From Rhynchopus sp. YZ270_cl-10 (Eukaryota > Euglenozoa > Diplonemea > Diplonemida > Diplonemidae): a stretch of DNA of 64,000 bases. Every line of letters starts with the position of its first letter. The first letter of the stretch is position 1. The notes beneath the pieces are model-generated. The model made no database searches and was not told where the DNA came from. It worked only from the letters and a program-made list of their open reading frames with translations. Position numbers and translations under genes: made by a program. The stretch lies in the NCBI GenBank assembly GCA_964035575.1, contig OZ037914.1, forward strand, positions 382,176-446,175, given 5' to 3'. Of the stretch, positions 48,022-59,305 are shown in pieces.

Positions 48022-50980
48022 TGTCTTTGGAACACCACCTATGTAGGTTAGGGTTGGTGCTTCTGCTGGGGTGATTTGTGGATAAAAAAAGGAAAAGTTA
48101 TAAGATGTTGATAAGCCTCTCATACTTAGTCACCTTGTATGTGAAAAAAAAAAAAATGGAAGTTATTAATGCAATCACCTCCGACTGACCCACTGTACGA
48201 TACCAGCTTCGGATTAAAGCACCAACAACAGATGGTGTAAAAAGGAAACCTCATTGCCCGCTCGGACCGTACTGTGAAGAGAGGTAGGTGCATAAGAGCT
48301 CGTCAGCCGGCCTACCTTGTGTGAATAAAAAATATTTCAGAAAATAACTGAAGTGTGAAGACACATTGAAAACAGTGCGTAGAATGAACAGGATGAAAAG
48401 GTTCAGGAGAAAAATGGGGGGCAGGAGAGCATTTCGTATTTGTTTGTTTCTGAGGGGTTTGCCTTCATTTTGGTTTTCGCTGCTTTGCTAAAAGTGCGCT
48501 CTGATTCGCTGGCACACAAAACAGCTGGTATTCACCAGAATGCTTTTTCTTTTGGCTGTTTCTGTTTTCGTTTTCCTTTCCAATTTCATTGTTGTGTGAA
48601 CTACCACACGAGAGGCTACCTTCAACGTATTTTGCTTAGATATCAGGTAACACTTGAGAGAGAATAGAGGAAAGGGTGAATGGGAAGAGCTGACATAGCT
48701 ACACAAGACAACACCACAGGATGTGGTGGTATCACATTACAGTGCAATACAACCTTATCAACTATGTCATTGTGTGACTTCCCATTGTGCGGGGTGGGGT
48801 GGGGTGGGATGGGGTGGGCGTTGAGTAGAGAGAAAGAAGATAGTATTTTTGTGAGAAACCTTTTGAAACGTTTCTCCATAAAAGAAAATAGAAATAAAAG
48901 GCAGTATTTTTTCATCCCAAAATCAGGGGTACTAAGTCATGTATTGCTTCACCTCTCCCTTTACCTAAGGCTTGTGTCTCACAATTCGCTCAAGCACTTT
49001 CTTTTATCTTGATTTCCAAATAAATAACAAAGAAAACAATTTTGAATTCTTCTATTTTGATGGGAAGACAGAGGGCCAAGGTGTGAGAACAAACCAGAGA
49101 TTTCGGAGAGAGGTGAAGCTGTGCACAAAGTACAACGGCTGCGTTTTTTGTGGAAAGGATACGATGATGAACAACAATAGAGAGAAAAAACATAATTTTG
49201 AAAAAAGAAAAAAAGGTGGTGAAAATGCCGCATCGTTGCCAACAAGATGTGGGAAGACTTCCCGCAAAGAGTCTACAAAAATAAAAGCAAAAGAAAGCAA
49301 ACGCTGTTTCTTCAGTGGAACGTTGGCCTCACAAATTCCCCATAAGGATGATAAGGTATCGTTCATGGGGAAAAAGAGCAAGACAACAGCTGATTACCGA
49401 CAGAAGGTCTTCAGACAAGATTCGTTTCCTTTGCAACTCTCTCTGTTCGGATGGAACGTTCGGATGTACGTCACTCCGAATGCAGAGTCTTGCAGTTTCG
49501 ATATGACCACCAAAAAAAAAAAAAAAGGAACAAATAAAAACATGAAGAAGCAGAACAGTTTCAAAAAAAAATAACGTCAAGAAAAAACACTGACATAAAA
49601 TGCCAATGGACTGTTAATCACTGTCGCTTCTCTTTGTCTTCATCTTGTTCCTTCCAACAGGAACGGTTTACTACGGATTATGGTGTCTGCACACAGGAAG
49701 AAAAATGCACGATGACTGCAGAGGGACAGAATGCACCAACAACAATATCGTACCCTTGTGTGTGACAGGTATGAGCAAATGTAGCAAAACGAGGAAAAAA
49801 AAGGGAACAGCGGATTGATGGGAATAAATAAAAATAAAATAAAATCCCTCACCATCAGGATGTGACTTTGAATGATCCATGGACAAAAGAAACAGAAAGA
49901 TGACAGCGTCACAGGGACGGATATCCTTCAGGGGGGGTATGTAATTTGACCGGTTCTGACCGGTCACTTAACCAGTGTGTTGTCAAAAATTCCCGAAAAA
50001 ATCGGGTATTTTTGTGTACAAATAGTACCCGGTCAAAATAGGGTATGTAATTTGACCGGCACCCCATTTTGACCGGCTTTTGACCGGGTACTATTTATAC
50101 ACAAAAAATACCCGATTTTTTGAAAAAAACCAAAGGGGGGACCCTTTGGTCGCCGAAATTCCCCAGCCAAAATTGGTCGCAAAATCGGCCGATTTTTCAA
50201 AAATTTCAAAAAAAAAAAAAAGGAATGGCGCGTACACCAGGCCTGGGCCTAAAGTGGGTGCCCGGGGCCCGATTTTGATTTTATTTTATTTTTTCTAAGG
50301 ATTTTATACGGGGAAAATTTATTTTTCTAAGGGTTTTTCTGAGGGGAAAAAGTCTGGGGGGTCGGGCCCGGCCCGTGTGGCTGAGAATAACTCGCACTCT
50401 GCCCGGGGAGTGCGGTACCAAGCCATAATGAACAAAAATAGTCTCCACCCCGCTTCCTTCGGTCTCGTCCCCTTCACCTCCCGCACAACAGAATAAATAA
50501 TAATACAGTATGGTGCGTGTGACTGCAAACGTCGAGGGAACCTTGCTTCTTGCAGTGCTGCAAGTGCTCGCCACCAGGTGGTAGCAAAGTGCATTGCGTT
50601 GGCGCACTTGGGCAGGCCCTGACGGCACTGAGGAACGAAAAAGAAAAATAATTCCGCGCCGCCCAGGGCTGCACCTTAAAAAAAAAATTGCCTGCGGCGC
50701 CATTTTCCCTTTTTTGCTCTGTAAAAAAGGATTCGCTGAGTGGCTTTGTGGTGTAAAAGCTGCATTTTTTATACTGTACCCTAATTTTTTTTCGCCTGCG
50801 GCGCCGTTTTATATTCATCCCGAACATTCAGGGTGCACGTAGCGCGTAGCGCGCCCGGGTTTAGGACCCCTTCTTGAATTTCGAGGGGGCGGTTCACGTT
50901 ACAGTGGGTCCAGAATCATAGTTCAATTTAACCCCGCTAAGCAACTCGCTGGTGGTAATGACCAAAACGTGTATCAGCCA
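48022..50980. other. Spacer with repeats and inverted-repeat blocks, no gene
   Basis: R1 at 48100-48137 and R7 at 48150-48225. A GTGGGG micro-repeat lies near 48791-48820. From 49930 on there are TTTGACCGG inverted repeats and then GC-rich dispersed sequence. A plus-strand open frame at 48972-49574 is not supported as a gene. Confidence 0.55.
49997..50122. repeat. Long inverted repeat with CCGGTCAAAA arms
   Basis: Arms of about 42 bp (AAAATCGGGTATTTTTGTGT..ATAGTACCCGGTCAAAA and its reverse) around a 40-nt centre. GTATGTAATTTGACCGG is also repeated directly (49936 and 50042). Adjacent sequence 50125-50215 (CAAAGGGGGGACCCTTTGGT, CCAAAATTGGTCGCAAAAT) reappears inverted at 54530-54612 inside another element. 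Confidence 0.7.
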
Positions 50981-52139
50981 AGAACTTGCCCATTTTTTTC
51001 AAAATGACCCCGTGAGGGTAAAAGCTCGGAAAACCCGAAAAAGGCCAAAAAAAACCCCCGAAAAGGGAAAACCGAGAACATATTTCGGCAGGGGGGCAGC
51101 GTGTTCTCAGAAAAATCCAAGAATTGCCTGTAAAAATCCTTAGAAAAAACCCGGGTGCCCGATCCAAAAAAATGGAAAAAACCCCAGGGTGCCCGCCCAC
51201 CCCTGGCGTACACAGCCTCGGGCACAACAATCGACGCAGTCTTCCCGTCCGGCGACACAACCGCAAGGGCGACGTCGAGGTCCGCAATCTTCACCCCGGT
51301 GTAGGACACAGCCTCCACCACGAAGACAGCCTGCGCACCCCCGCGTCCGCCGTTCAGCTTCACACCCCCAGTCGACACGGCGTGGAACTGCACGTCACCC
51401 CCAGCAGCAAGGCTTCCCTCCTTCAGGGCGAACCCAGCCAGGTCGTCGTAGTGGCGCGACGTCATGCGGCTTCCCTTCCCGAGGGCAGCAGCCTCGCGCT
51501 CAGTGGTCAGCGGGCTGTCGTGCTTCTTGTACTGATCGGTGATGTCCATGCGGCAGGTGTGGCCGGACCCAGTGCACCCAGGCTGCTTGGTCGAGATGTA
51601 ACGCCCGACGTCGGAGAAGATCTCCTGCCCGTTGCGCAGCACAATCCCGTTTGTCTCAGACACCACAAAGGTCTGGTCGTAGCTCGACCCGTGCGCCACG
51701 TTGTCCGCCATCTGCGGGAGGGACGCAGGTCCCATCTGGTACTTCCCGCCCGAGGTCTCCTGAGGGGTCGCGTCAATGGCGTTCCACTGCACCGCTGCAG
51801 ACGAGATGTCCGGGCGCGACATCTTCGCGTCGACCCAGGCGTGGAAGTTCCAGATCGAGTCGGACGTGCGCTCGTCAATGTAGAAGTCAAACGGCTTCGA
51901 CTCGTGCGCACTGCGGAAGTTCGTGATCGGGCGTGCCGCAACTCCCAGGGTGCGCATCGTCGTCGTCAGCAGGCACGCAAACACCCAGCACTGTCCGTAC
52001 TTCACAGACGCGTAGCCCCCGTCGCTCCACTGCTTCATGATCTGACGCGACCCGGTCCACACAGTCGGGGACGTGCCGTCGGCGTAGTTCCCGTCCCAGC
52101 GTCCCTGGGGTCAATTTGCCGAAATGGACAAGTTCTCGT
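50981..52139. mobile_element. Inverted half-module pair enclosing a transglutaminase fragment
   Basis: AAGAACTTGCCCATTT..AAAATGACCCC at the left and GGGGTCAATTTGCCGAAATG..GACAAGTTCT at the right are inverted versions of the same 30-bp half-module, which is seen whole in other elements of this window. Both break off right after TGACCCC. Everything between is unrelated to those elements: 190 bp of spacer and then a GC-rich transglutaminase exon. This looks like a captured gene fragment between element ends. An alternative is a host gene with an element inserted in an intron on either side. Confidence 0.5.
51206..52108 (-). CDS. Transglutaminase catalytic-core fragment (partial, single exon)
   Basis: Animal-type transglutaminases cross-link glutamine to lysine side chains with a Cys-His-Asp triad. 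The frame starts without an ATG at GRWDGNYADGTSPTVWTGSR, just after a CCCCAG that could be a splice acceptor. It then runs VKYGQCWVFACLL (Cys codon 51988-51990), RPITNFRSAHE, WNFHAWVDAKMSRPD (His codon 51841-51843) and WNAIDATPQETSGGKYQMGP (Asp codon 51772-51774), so the whole triad is present. The DITDQYKK region and the start of the next beta domain follow, up to VVPEAVYA. After about 51206 the frame runs into repeat sequence. The N-terminal beta-sandwich and last barrels are missing. Base composition is far more GC-rich than the surroundings, and no intron interrupts it. Family identity is firm; whether it is expressed, a captured fragment or a pseudogene is open. Confidence 0.78.
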
Positions 52140-52271
52140 CATTTCCGCACAGTACACAGTACACAGGTACACAGGTACACCACATCACGTTCTATCTTGT
52201 GAATCCCAGCATACCCCTCAATGGGTGGGCCACCGCCCAACCCAAAAAACCCCCCCAAAAAAAAAAAATCA

Positions 52272-52399
52272 ATTCACAACTTTTCACAACTTTTCACAAT
52301 TTTTCACCATTTTTCACCAGCCTTCACAATTTTATAGCGGTTTTCGTGTTGTGAAAACTTGTGAAAACTTGTCACATTTTGTGAAAATTTGTGAAATGC
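52272..52399. repeat. TTTTCACAA / TTGTGAAAA inverted array
   Basis: Six or so units of TTTTCACAA (or CACC) face several units of GTGAAAACTT across a short centre, forming a large imperfect hairpin. Confidence 0.65.
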
Positions 52400-52421
52400 A
52401 TACCCCCCGGGAAGCACCATC

Positions 52422-53145
52422 CTCGGGGGTGCTTTTCGACTGGGTCCCTTCGGGGCCCAACTTGATGCAAGACGGAAGAGGCTCATACAAGGCTGGACCC
52501 TCTAACACTAGAGAGATCCCATCGAGATCCCAGAATTTTACACAGGCCTCCTTGATCCACAGACCACAGCTCTATTTTTAGTACAACTATGGGGTGACCA
52601 AAGGACTTTTTTATACTTTTTTATACCCGAGGTATGACTCATCTTCTGCGAAGCCTCTTTTTAGGAGGCAGTTTACTGTAAGCAGTAACCATGATATTTT
52701 TCCATAGAAAATATCTTGCCATCCCGCAATTTTCTCAGCAGGACACCGAAAGTTGATTTCACACATTTCAGGGGGCGGAGGAAATACATGGCATGCCTTA
52801 GAAACGTGATGACCTGTGCACAATAATTTTATATATCAGCAGAAATATGAAACCGGCTATACTTTCCCCTGGTTTTTGGTACAAACTTAAAGTCACGCAT
52901 TTTTTGCTAAAAAAATTGTCCGACCCCGGAATTTTTCAGATCGCTCCGGAAATGCACCAGAGGCCCTTTTTGCGGGGGGGAAATACACACCAGGCGCCTG
53001 AAACGCAAGTATGCGTTGATATATACTCAGGCGTGCCTGAGGCGTACTTAAACGTAACTAATCCCAAGTACGCCTCAGGCACGCCTCAGATATATTTTCC
53101 AGATATGAGTATTTTCAGGCGTACCCGGCCTCGTTGCATTGTATG
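52422..53145 (+). mobile_element. One-ended copy of the 58.2-kb TIR element (inverted relative to it)
   Basis: 724 bp matching 58224-58948 almost base for base in the opposite orientation, from CTCGGGGGTGCTTTTCGAC to the terminal TCGTTGCATTGTATG. The other end of the element is absent. The break point lies at the same internal position as the start of sequence unique to the full copy. Confidence 0.85.
53028..53087. repeat. 20-bp stem hairpin of the TIR element
   Basis: GGCGTGCCTGAGGCGTACTT pairs with AAGTACGCCTCAGGCACGCC across a 16-nt loop (AAACGTAACTAATCCC). Equivalent hairpins lie at about 58276-58337 and 59197-59254. Confidence 0.85.
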
Positions 53146-53488
53146 TTTTTTACAGTACTTTTTACTATCCGTTACCCTACCCTACGATCTGTCTGGTCTC
53201 AACATGTGTCATGTGGTTGACATACCTCTGCTCTGATGATCCGGATCTGCCTGTGAAGAAGAGTACCTGTATAGAATTTTTTATTGGTGTGCACGTTTCC
53301 ACAACCACCTAAGAGGTAGTGCACATAGCGCGTTAGTCTTTATTTTACGTGGCGTTCCCCTGTAGGCCTATACCACGGGTTCTTTTGAACCATAATTTGT
53401 TATCCTCCCCATTTGTGTAGTTTGTTGTACTCCTGTCAGAGTGTGGTGAGTGTGTTGTGAAAAAGAGAAAGAAAAGAATATTCTCATA

Positions 53489-54779
53489 AGGAGGTACCCT
53501 AAATTGGTCAAAAATGGTAAAAATGGTAAAAATGGTAGGAATTTTGGGGGCTTTTTTAGGGGAAAAAAAGGGTGAGGGGAGTTGGGTCCAGTCATAGGGG
53601 GTATAGCATATTTTTTGGAAAATTCTTCAAAAAATCAAGGATTTTTGCTGGGCACAATGAAAATTTTCAGAAAAATCCCAATTTTCGGCCAAATTTGGAG
53701 CAAATTATGGCCCACCCACCCCGATTTTGGGTCAAAAACCGACTTCATTTTTGCACAGGAGTGCCTACGATTTCGTAAACCAGAGGTCCTCTGGATGCAT
53801 GCATTGATAAACACAACACTGGAAATTGCAAGGAACGGGTCTGCATGTGCGTGTTCTCTAGCCACTACAGTCACAGGGTATGCACAAAATGACCGAAGTG
53901 CAATGGCGTGAACGAAGTGCAATGGCGATAATGGAAAGATAGATGCCGGCATTGGTGAATTGCTGGAGTTCTGCACAGGAAGCTAGCATGACGTAGAATC
54001 ACTGTGTGAACAAAATGACCGTATTTTGGTTGAAAATTTGACTTGAAAATTTTTTTCATAATTTGCCCAATCGAAGGTTTTCCTTGGATTTTTTGGGCCA
54101 TTTTATGACGTACCACGCCCGATTTTGGGCGAAAAAAAAAAATTTTTTTTGGTCAAAAATCGCCTTGTATTACCACTGTATTGGTGTAGGCTTGTACACA
54201 GAAGTGTGTTTTGTGTAACCACAGATGGTCAAAACACCCGATTTTTGCATTTTTTTTGCATTTTTTGGTGCCCAAAGACCCACCTCAGTGGTCGAAATTT
54301 TCCCGAAAAAAAAATTTTTTTTTTTTTGAGATTTTTCGATTTTTCGACAAGGCGCTGGCCCATACAAAGTGCACTGGTGGTACAGAAAATGGCTGGGGAA
54401 TAAACTCTAGATGCTCAAAACAGCCCAATTCATGCTTTTTTTGACTTTTTGGTCTCAGAAGGGTACCTAGGGTGTAGTGAGCAGGCCTCAAAAACACTTG
54501 TGAAAAAAAAAAATTTTTTTTTTTTTTTTGAGATTTTTGAAAAATCGGCCGATTTTGCGACCAATTTTGGCTGGGGAATTTCGGCGACCAAAGGGTCCCC
54601 CCTTTGGAAAAAAAACGAAATCGACCAAAAAAGGTACCCTAACATTTCGGTTTTTTTCGGTTTTCATTTCGTTTTTTTCGGTTTTTCTGGTACAAGGGGA
54701 AATTTCCCTTTGCGAAAAAAAAAAAAAACGAAATGGACCGAATTACACCGAATTGGACCGAACAGTTAGGGTACCTCCT
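53489..54779. mobile_element. TIR element with AGGAGGTACCCTAA ends
   Basis: AGGAGGTACCCTAA opens at 53489 and is inverted at 54766-54779. A nested pair of GGTACCCTAAC ends at 54631 and 54765-54775 suggests a smaller related element inside the right part, with TTTTTTCGGTTTTTC/GAAATGGACCGAAT content. The body is a degenerate series of 'CCGATTTTGGGTCAAAAA' units of roughly 150-180 bp. No coding sequence. Confidence 0.65.
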
Positions 54780-54803
54780 AAGGCGGTCTGTTTTTTTGAA
54801 TTT

Positions 54804-54837
<34 letters not shown>

Positions 54838-55000
54838 AAAACTTGGTAACCCCTCGTTCTGACTCAAAGCACCAGAGACATACACTCAACTCAAGCAGGC
54901 TTCGCGCTAACTTTTGGAAAAAAATCTGAAAAATCGTGTTCCGGGCCCAAAAAAACGCACCTCAAATAGGGTTACGTCTGGGGGCGAAAAAACAGTGTTT

Positions 55001-55099
55001 TGTGGCATTTCCGAGCCAATCCCGCGCTGTGGTGGGGCATATTCGGGAAAATGGACAAAATTTTAGTGACTTAAATTTTCACAAAATATGAACCCGTAC
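55001..55099 (+). repeat. Shared ATTTCCG/ATGGACAA module
   Basis: GGCATTTCCGAGCCAATCCC, GTGGTGGGGCATATTC, AATGGACAAAATTTTAGTGA, TTTTCACAAAATATGAACCC. Close relatives at 9620-9735 and 57345-57440, and shorter ones at 21548-21630 (reverse) and 63541-63616. Confidence 0.8.
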
Positions 55100-55620
55100 T
55101 CCTAAACAAGGGGCATTTTCAGTCTGAAAACCCAAATTCTAGAAAACACTTGTGTTTTCTAGTTTTTAAAGGTTGCTTTCCTCGCCGCCCCCCACCCACA
55201 GTAACCCCCCCCTGGTGGATCCGACCAAAAACCGGTTTTTTTTAGAGGGTGTAGAAGCTTCGCCCAGCTCAAAAAACTGTTTCTTTGGAAAGATCGGGCA
55301 CTTTTTGGGGCGTGTATAACTCAGTTTGAGCTGGGACCCCTTAGAGACCCTGACACCAGGGTGTCACGAGTACCCCTTTTATACACGTGTTTCTTAAGGG
55401 TTCTACAGGGTTCTACAGGCAAAACAGGCGTTTTGGCCAAAAACCCGGTTTTTCAGGCAGGTGACCGGGTTTCCGGCTTGGGAAACGTGCCAGCGAGCTG
55501 TGAGAACCATGCATGGGCCACACACGGCACGAGTTGCAGCAGCCCACCGAAGGTGGGCTGCGTTTGGTAACCACACGATGCGGTTAACGCAACCAACGCA
55601 ACGCAACCGATGCATACGTT

Positions 55621-56076
55621 ACGATCTGTATGTAACGAACGCAACGCAACCAACGCAACGCAACCGATGCGTACGTTACGATCTGTATGTAACGAACGCA
55701 ACGCATGCAACGCAACGCAACCGATGCATACGTTACGATCTGTATGTAACGAACGCAACGCATGCAACGCAACGCAACCGATGCATACGTTACGATCTGT
55801 ATGTAACGAACGCAACGCAACCAACGCAACGCAACCGATGCGTACGTTACGATCTGTATGTAACGAACGCAACGCAACCAACGCAACGCAACCGATGCGT
55901 ACGTTACGATCTGTATGTAACGAACGCAACGCATGCAACGCAACGCAACCGATGCATACGTTACGATCTGTATGTAACGAACGCAACGCAACCAACGCAA
56001 CGCAACCGATGCGTACGTTACGATCTGTATGTAACGAACGCAACGCACGGAACGCAACGTTAAGAACGCAACGAGT
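55621..56076 (+). repeat. 57-bp tandem repeat, 8 units
   Basis: Units start ACGATCTGTATGTAACGAAC at 55621, 55678, 55735, 55792, 55849, 55906, 55963 and 56020, exactly 57 bp apart. Two variants alternate, with ACGCAACCAACGC..GATGCGTACG or ACGCATGCAACGC..GATGCATACG. Because 57 is a multiple of three, several frames on both strands stay open as a 19-residue repeat; this is not evidence of a gene. A degenerate inverted piece lies at 56880-56990. Confidence 0.95.
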
Positions 56077-56140
56077 GGTTCCAAAAGGCAGCCCGGCTGC
56101 GGTGGGGTGCTCAGACTCGCGCCAGTTGCGTGGGTAAACC

Positions 56141-56690
56141 AGTCTGTGTGGGTTTCTGTGTGGTTTTTACCCACAAACGCCTTTACCGTTTTTTGGTGTA
56201 CAAACATGGGTTGCGTGGTACTGCAAAGGGCACGTGTGCACCTCCGTGTATGACCCATACGTGGTCAAAACACTCCCTGGATGCGTTTCGCACGCCGCCT
56301 GCACGCGTAGGCCTCCTAAAAACGAGTCTGTGTGGGTTTCTGTGTGGTTTTTACCCACAAACGCCTTTGCTGTTTTTTGCTGTAAAAACATGGGTTGCGT
56401 GGCACTGCAAAGGGCACGTGTGCACGACTGTGTATGACCCATACGTGGTCAAAACACTCCCTGGATGCGTTTCGCACGCCGCATGCACGCGTATGCCTCC
56501 TAAAAACCGGTTTATGTGTGGTTTTTGACCACAAACGCCTTTGCCGTTTTTACGTGTAAAAACGTGGTACTGCAAAGGCACGTGTGCACCTCTGTATATG
56601 ACCCATATATGGTCAAAACACCCCCTAGATGCGTTTCGCACGCCGCATGCACGCGTATGGGCCCTAAAAACCGGTTTCTGGCCCAAAAAC
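56141..56690 (+). repeat. Tandem repeat of about 174-184 bp, 3 units
   Basis: Each unit runs GGTTTCTGTGTGGTTTTTACC, CACAAACGCCTTTGC, TGCAAAGGGCACGTGTGCAC, TATGACCCATACGTGGTCAA, CTGGATGCGTTTCGCACGCC. Units begin near 56151, 56335 and 56509; the third is more diverged. Confidence 0.9.
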
Positions 56691-57112
56691 CCGCCTAAAC
56701 AGGTGCTTTTTTTTTTACACGTTTTTACAGCAAAAAAAGTACTAGGCGGTTTGCGACCAAAAAATCGGGTTTCGAGTTAGGTGGTCCAAAAACGGCCTCC
56801 TGAGCGCTGTAACCGCAGTGTGTCACAGCGGCGCAGGTGTTGCGTTAACGCGATGGCGTCAAACCCGTAGCATGCTTTCGTACAGATCGCTACACATCGG
56901 TTGCGTTGCGTTGCATGCGTTGCGTTCGTTGCATACGCTGCACACGAAGCGTGTATCGCTTATGCATAGCGTTGTGTGTATCGTATACGTAGAGCGTTAC
57001 GTGCAAACCATACACATACCGTTTGACACACCAGCCAGCGAAGTGTTTTCAAGACCGTCAACTCAAATTCAGATGAAATTGTGGTGTTTTTGACTGGCTG
57101 TTGGCAACAGGT

Positions 57113-57885
57113 AGCGCCGCAGGCGCACGGTACCCAACTTTTTTCTTTTTTTCTTTTCCCTTTTATCTGCTTTCTTTTGATTGCGCGAGCCGATTGCTCT
57201 CCACGGTGGGGTCACATGTGTGTCCAAAAACACTCTAAAGTACCCTTACTATGAAATATGAGATTCCTCTGGTTTTAGTAAGGAAACCCCGGTCTCAAAA
57301 AGTGCGTAAATTTCCTTTTTTTTTTCCGCCCAAGAGGTCGTTTTGTGGTATTTCCGAACCAATCCCGGCTTGTGGTGGGGGATATACGGAAAAATGGGCA
57401 AAATTTCAGTGACTTAAATTTTCACAAAATATGAACCCATACCGTAAACAAGGGTCATTTTCAGTCTGAAAACCCAACTTGGCGTGAAATTGTGGTGTTT
57501 TGACTGGAAACACCAATGTACTGAAGAAGCTATGGGGTTTCTGTGACCACAGAGAAGAGTGAGAACAAAAACCAGGACGGTTGCTCTCACGCAGCGAGGG
57601 TGGAGACGGTTCAGCAGCGCATTGTCGTACTCAAAAGAAAATGAACAGTGTACATAAGTACATCATATTTAGAAATAAAGTAGGGTAGGGAACAGGTAGC
57701 GCCGCAGGCGCACGGTACCCAACTTTTTTCTTTTTTTCTTTTCCCTTTTCTCTGCTTTCTTTTGATTGCGCGAGCCGATTGCTCTCCACGGTGGGGTCAC
57801 ATGTGTATACAAAAACACTCTAAAGTACCCTTACTGTGCAATATGGGATTCTCTGGTTTTCTTAAGGAAACCCCGGTTTGCAAAA
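57113..57885 (+). repeat. Direct duplication of a GCGCCGCAGGCG block
   Basis: AACAGGTAGCGCCGCAGGCG, CACGGTACCCAACTTTTTTC, GATTGCGCGAGCCGATTGCT and TCCACGGTGGGGTCACATGT occur at 57113-57320 and again at 57686-57885 with few differences. One shared ATTTCCG module lies between them. Confidence 0.85.
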
Positions 57886-58223
57886 AAAAAACGCACCACA
57901 AAAATATCCAAAAATCCCGGGCCAAGGGCCAAAAATTAGCGCAAAGCCTGAACTCAAGGACGGTTTTTTTTTCCCCCACATATTGTGCAAGAAAGACCCA
58001 TCGTTGTTCCCACCCTCCAGAGACAAATCAAAGTAAAAAAATATAATCACAAAACATATTCACTATTCCTACCCACACCCGGCTGAGCCTGTGTTGTTGG
58101 GACAGTTGACAACACCCTTACTTTTTTTTTTTTTCATACCCTTCCCCAGTGCTCCCGCTAAGGCCGGGTGGTCGGTCATATTTGTTTTCAAAATTTCCAT
58201 TTTTTATTTATCGCAACATTATA

Positions 58224-59305
58224 CATACAATGCAACGAGGCCGGGTACGCCTGAAAATACTCGTATCTGGAAAATATATCTGAGGCGTGCCTGAGGCGTA
58301 CTCGGGATTAGTTACGTTTAAGTACGCCTCAGGCACGCCTGAGTATATATCAACGCATACTTGCGTTTCAGGCGCCTGGTGTGTATTTCCCCCCCGCAAA
58401 AAGGGCCTCTGATGCATTTCCGGAGCGATCTGAAAAAATTCCGGGGTCGGACAATTTTTTTAGCAAAAAATGCGTGACTTTAAGTTTGTACCAAAACCAG
58501 GGGAAAGTATACCCGATTTCATATTTCTGCTGATATATAAAATTATTACGCACAGGTCATCACGTTTCTAAGGCATGCCATGTATTTCCTCCGCCCCCTG
58601 AAATGTGCTGAAATCAACTTTCGGTGTCCTGCTGAGAAAATTGCGGGGTCGCAAGATATTTTTAGTGGAAAAATATCATGGTTACTGCTTACAGTAAACT
58701 GCCTCCTAAAAAGAGGCTTCGCAGAAGATGAGTCATACCTCGGGTATAAAAAAGTATAAAAAAGTCCTTTGGTCACCCCATAGTTGTACTAAAAATAGAG
58801 CTGTGGTCTGTGGATCAAGGAGGCCTGTGTAAAATTCTGGGATCTCGATGGGATCTCTCTAGTGTTAGAGGGTCCAGCCTTGTATGAGCCTCTTCCGTCT
58901 TGCATCAAGTTGGGCCCCGAAGGGACCCAGTCGAAAAGCACCCCCGAGATTTGTTTACAATGATTCTTGAATCAATGAAATACCCGAAGGTACCACCAAA
59001 ATATATATCATCAGCACCAAAGCTTAGCGAACCCTTTTCATTTTTTCGACTCGCTCGGCCCAGAGGCACATTTTTCATCGTGCGACCCCGCATTTGAAAG
59101 ATTTTGCTACGTCTGAATCGAAAGCCACAAAATTTGGGGGTAAATACTTTTTTGTTCATGACCAAAATGCTGGTAAGAAATATAAATATACCCAGGCGTG
59201 CCTGAGGCGTACTTAAACGTAACTAATCCCGAGTACGCCTCAGGCACGCCTGAGTATTTATTTTCAGGCCTTGGCGAGGCCGACTCGGCCTCGTTGCATT
59301 GTATG
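58224..59305. mobile_element. Complete non-autonomous TIR element, TSD ATTATA
   Basis: 1082 bp. The ends CATACAATGCAACGAGGCCG are inverted copies, and ATTATA flanks both sides (58218-58223 and 59306-59311). Subterminal hairpins with 20-bp stems lie close to each end. The interior has CCGGAGCGATCTGAAAAAAT, a TGGTTACTGCTTACAGTAAA stretch and an AAGTCCTTTGGTCACCCCAT stretch, all non-coding. A 724-bp copy lies at 52422-53145 and an old fragment at 13360-13530, so the family has been active over a long time. Superfamily not determined. Confidence 0.9.

Noticed and set aside
48972-49574. 200-codon plus-strand open frame, Lys-rich
   Set aside because: No domain, low-complexity ends, no splice support, and opposite to every supported gene; could not be defended.
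51124-52581. 485-codon plus-strand open frame
   Set aside because: Antisense of the GC-rich transglutaminase exon and running into repeats; the minus strand carries the recognisable enzyme motifs.
55453-56258. Several long open frames on both strands with 19-residue repeats
   Set aside because: Produced by the 57-bp tandem array, whose period is a multiple of three; no independent sign of coding.
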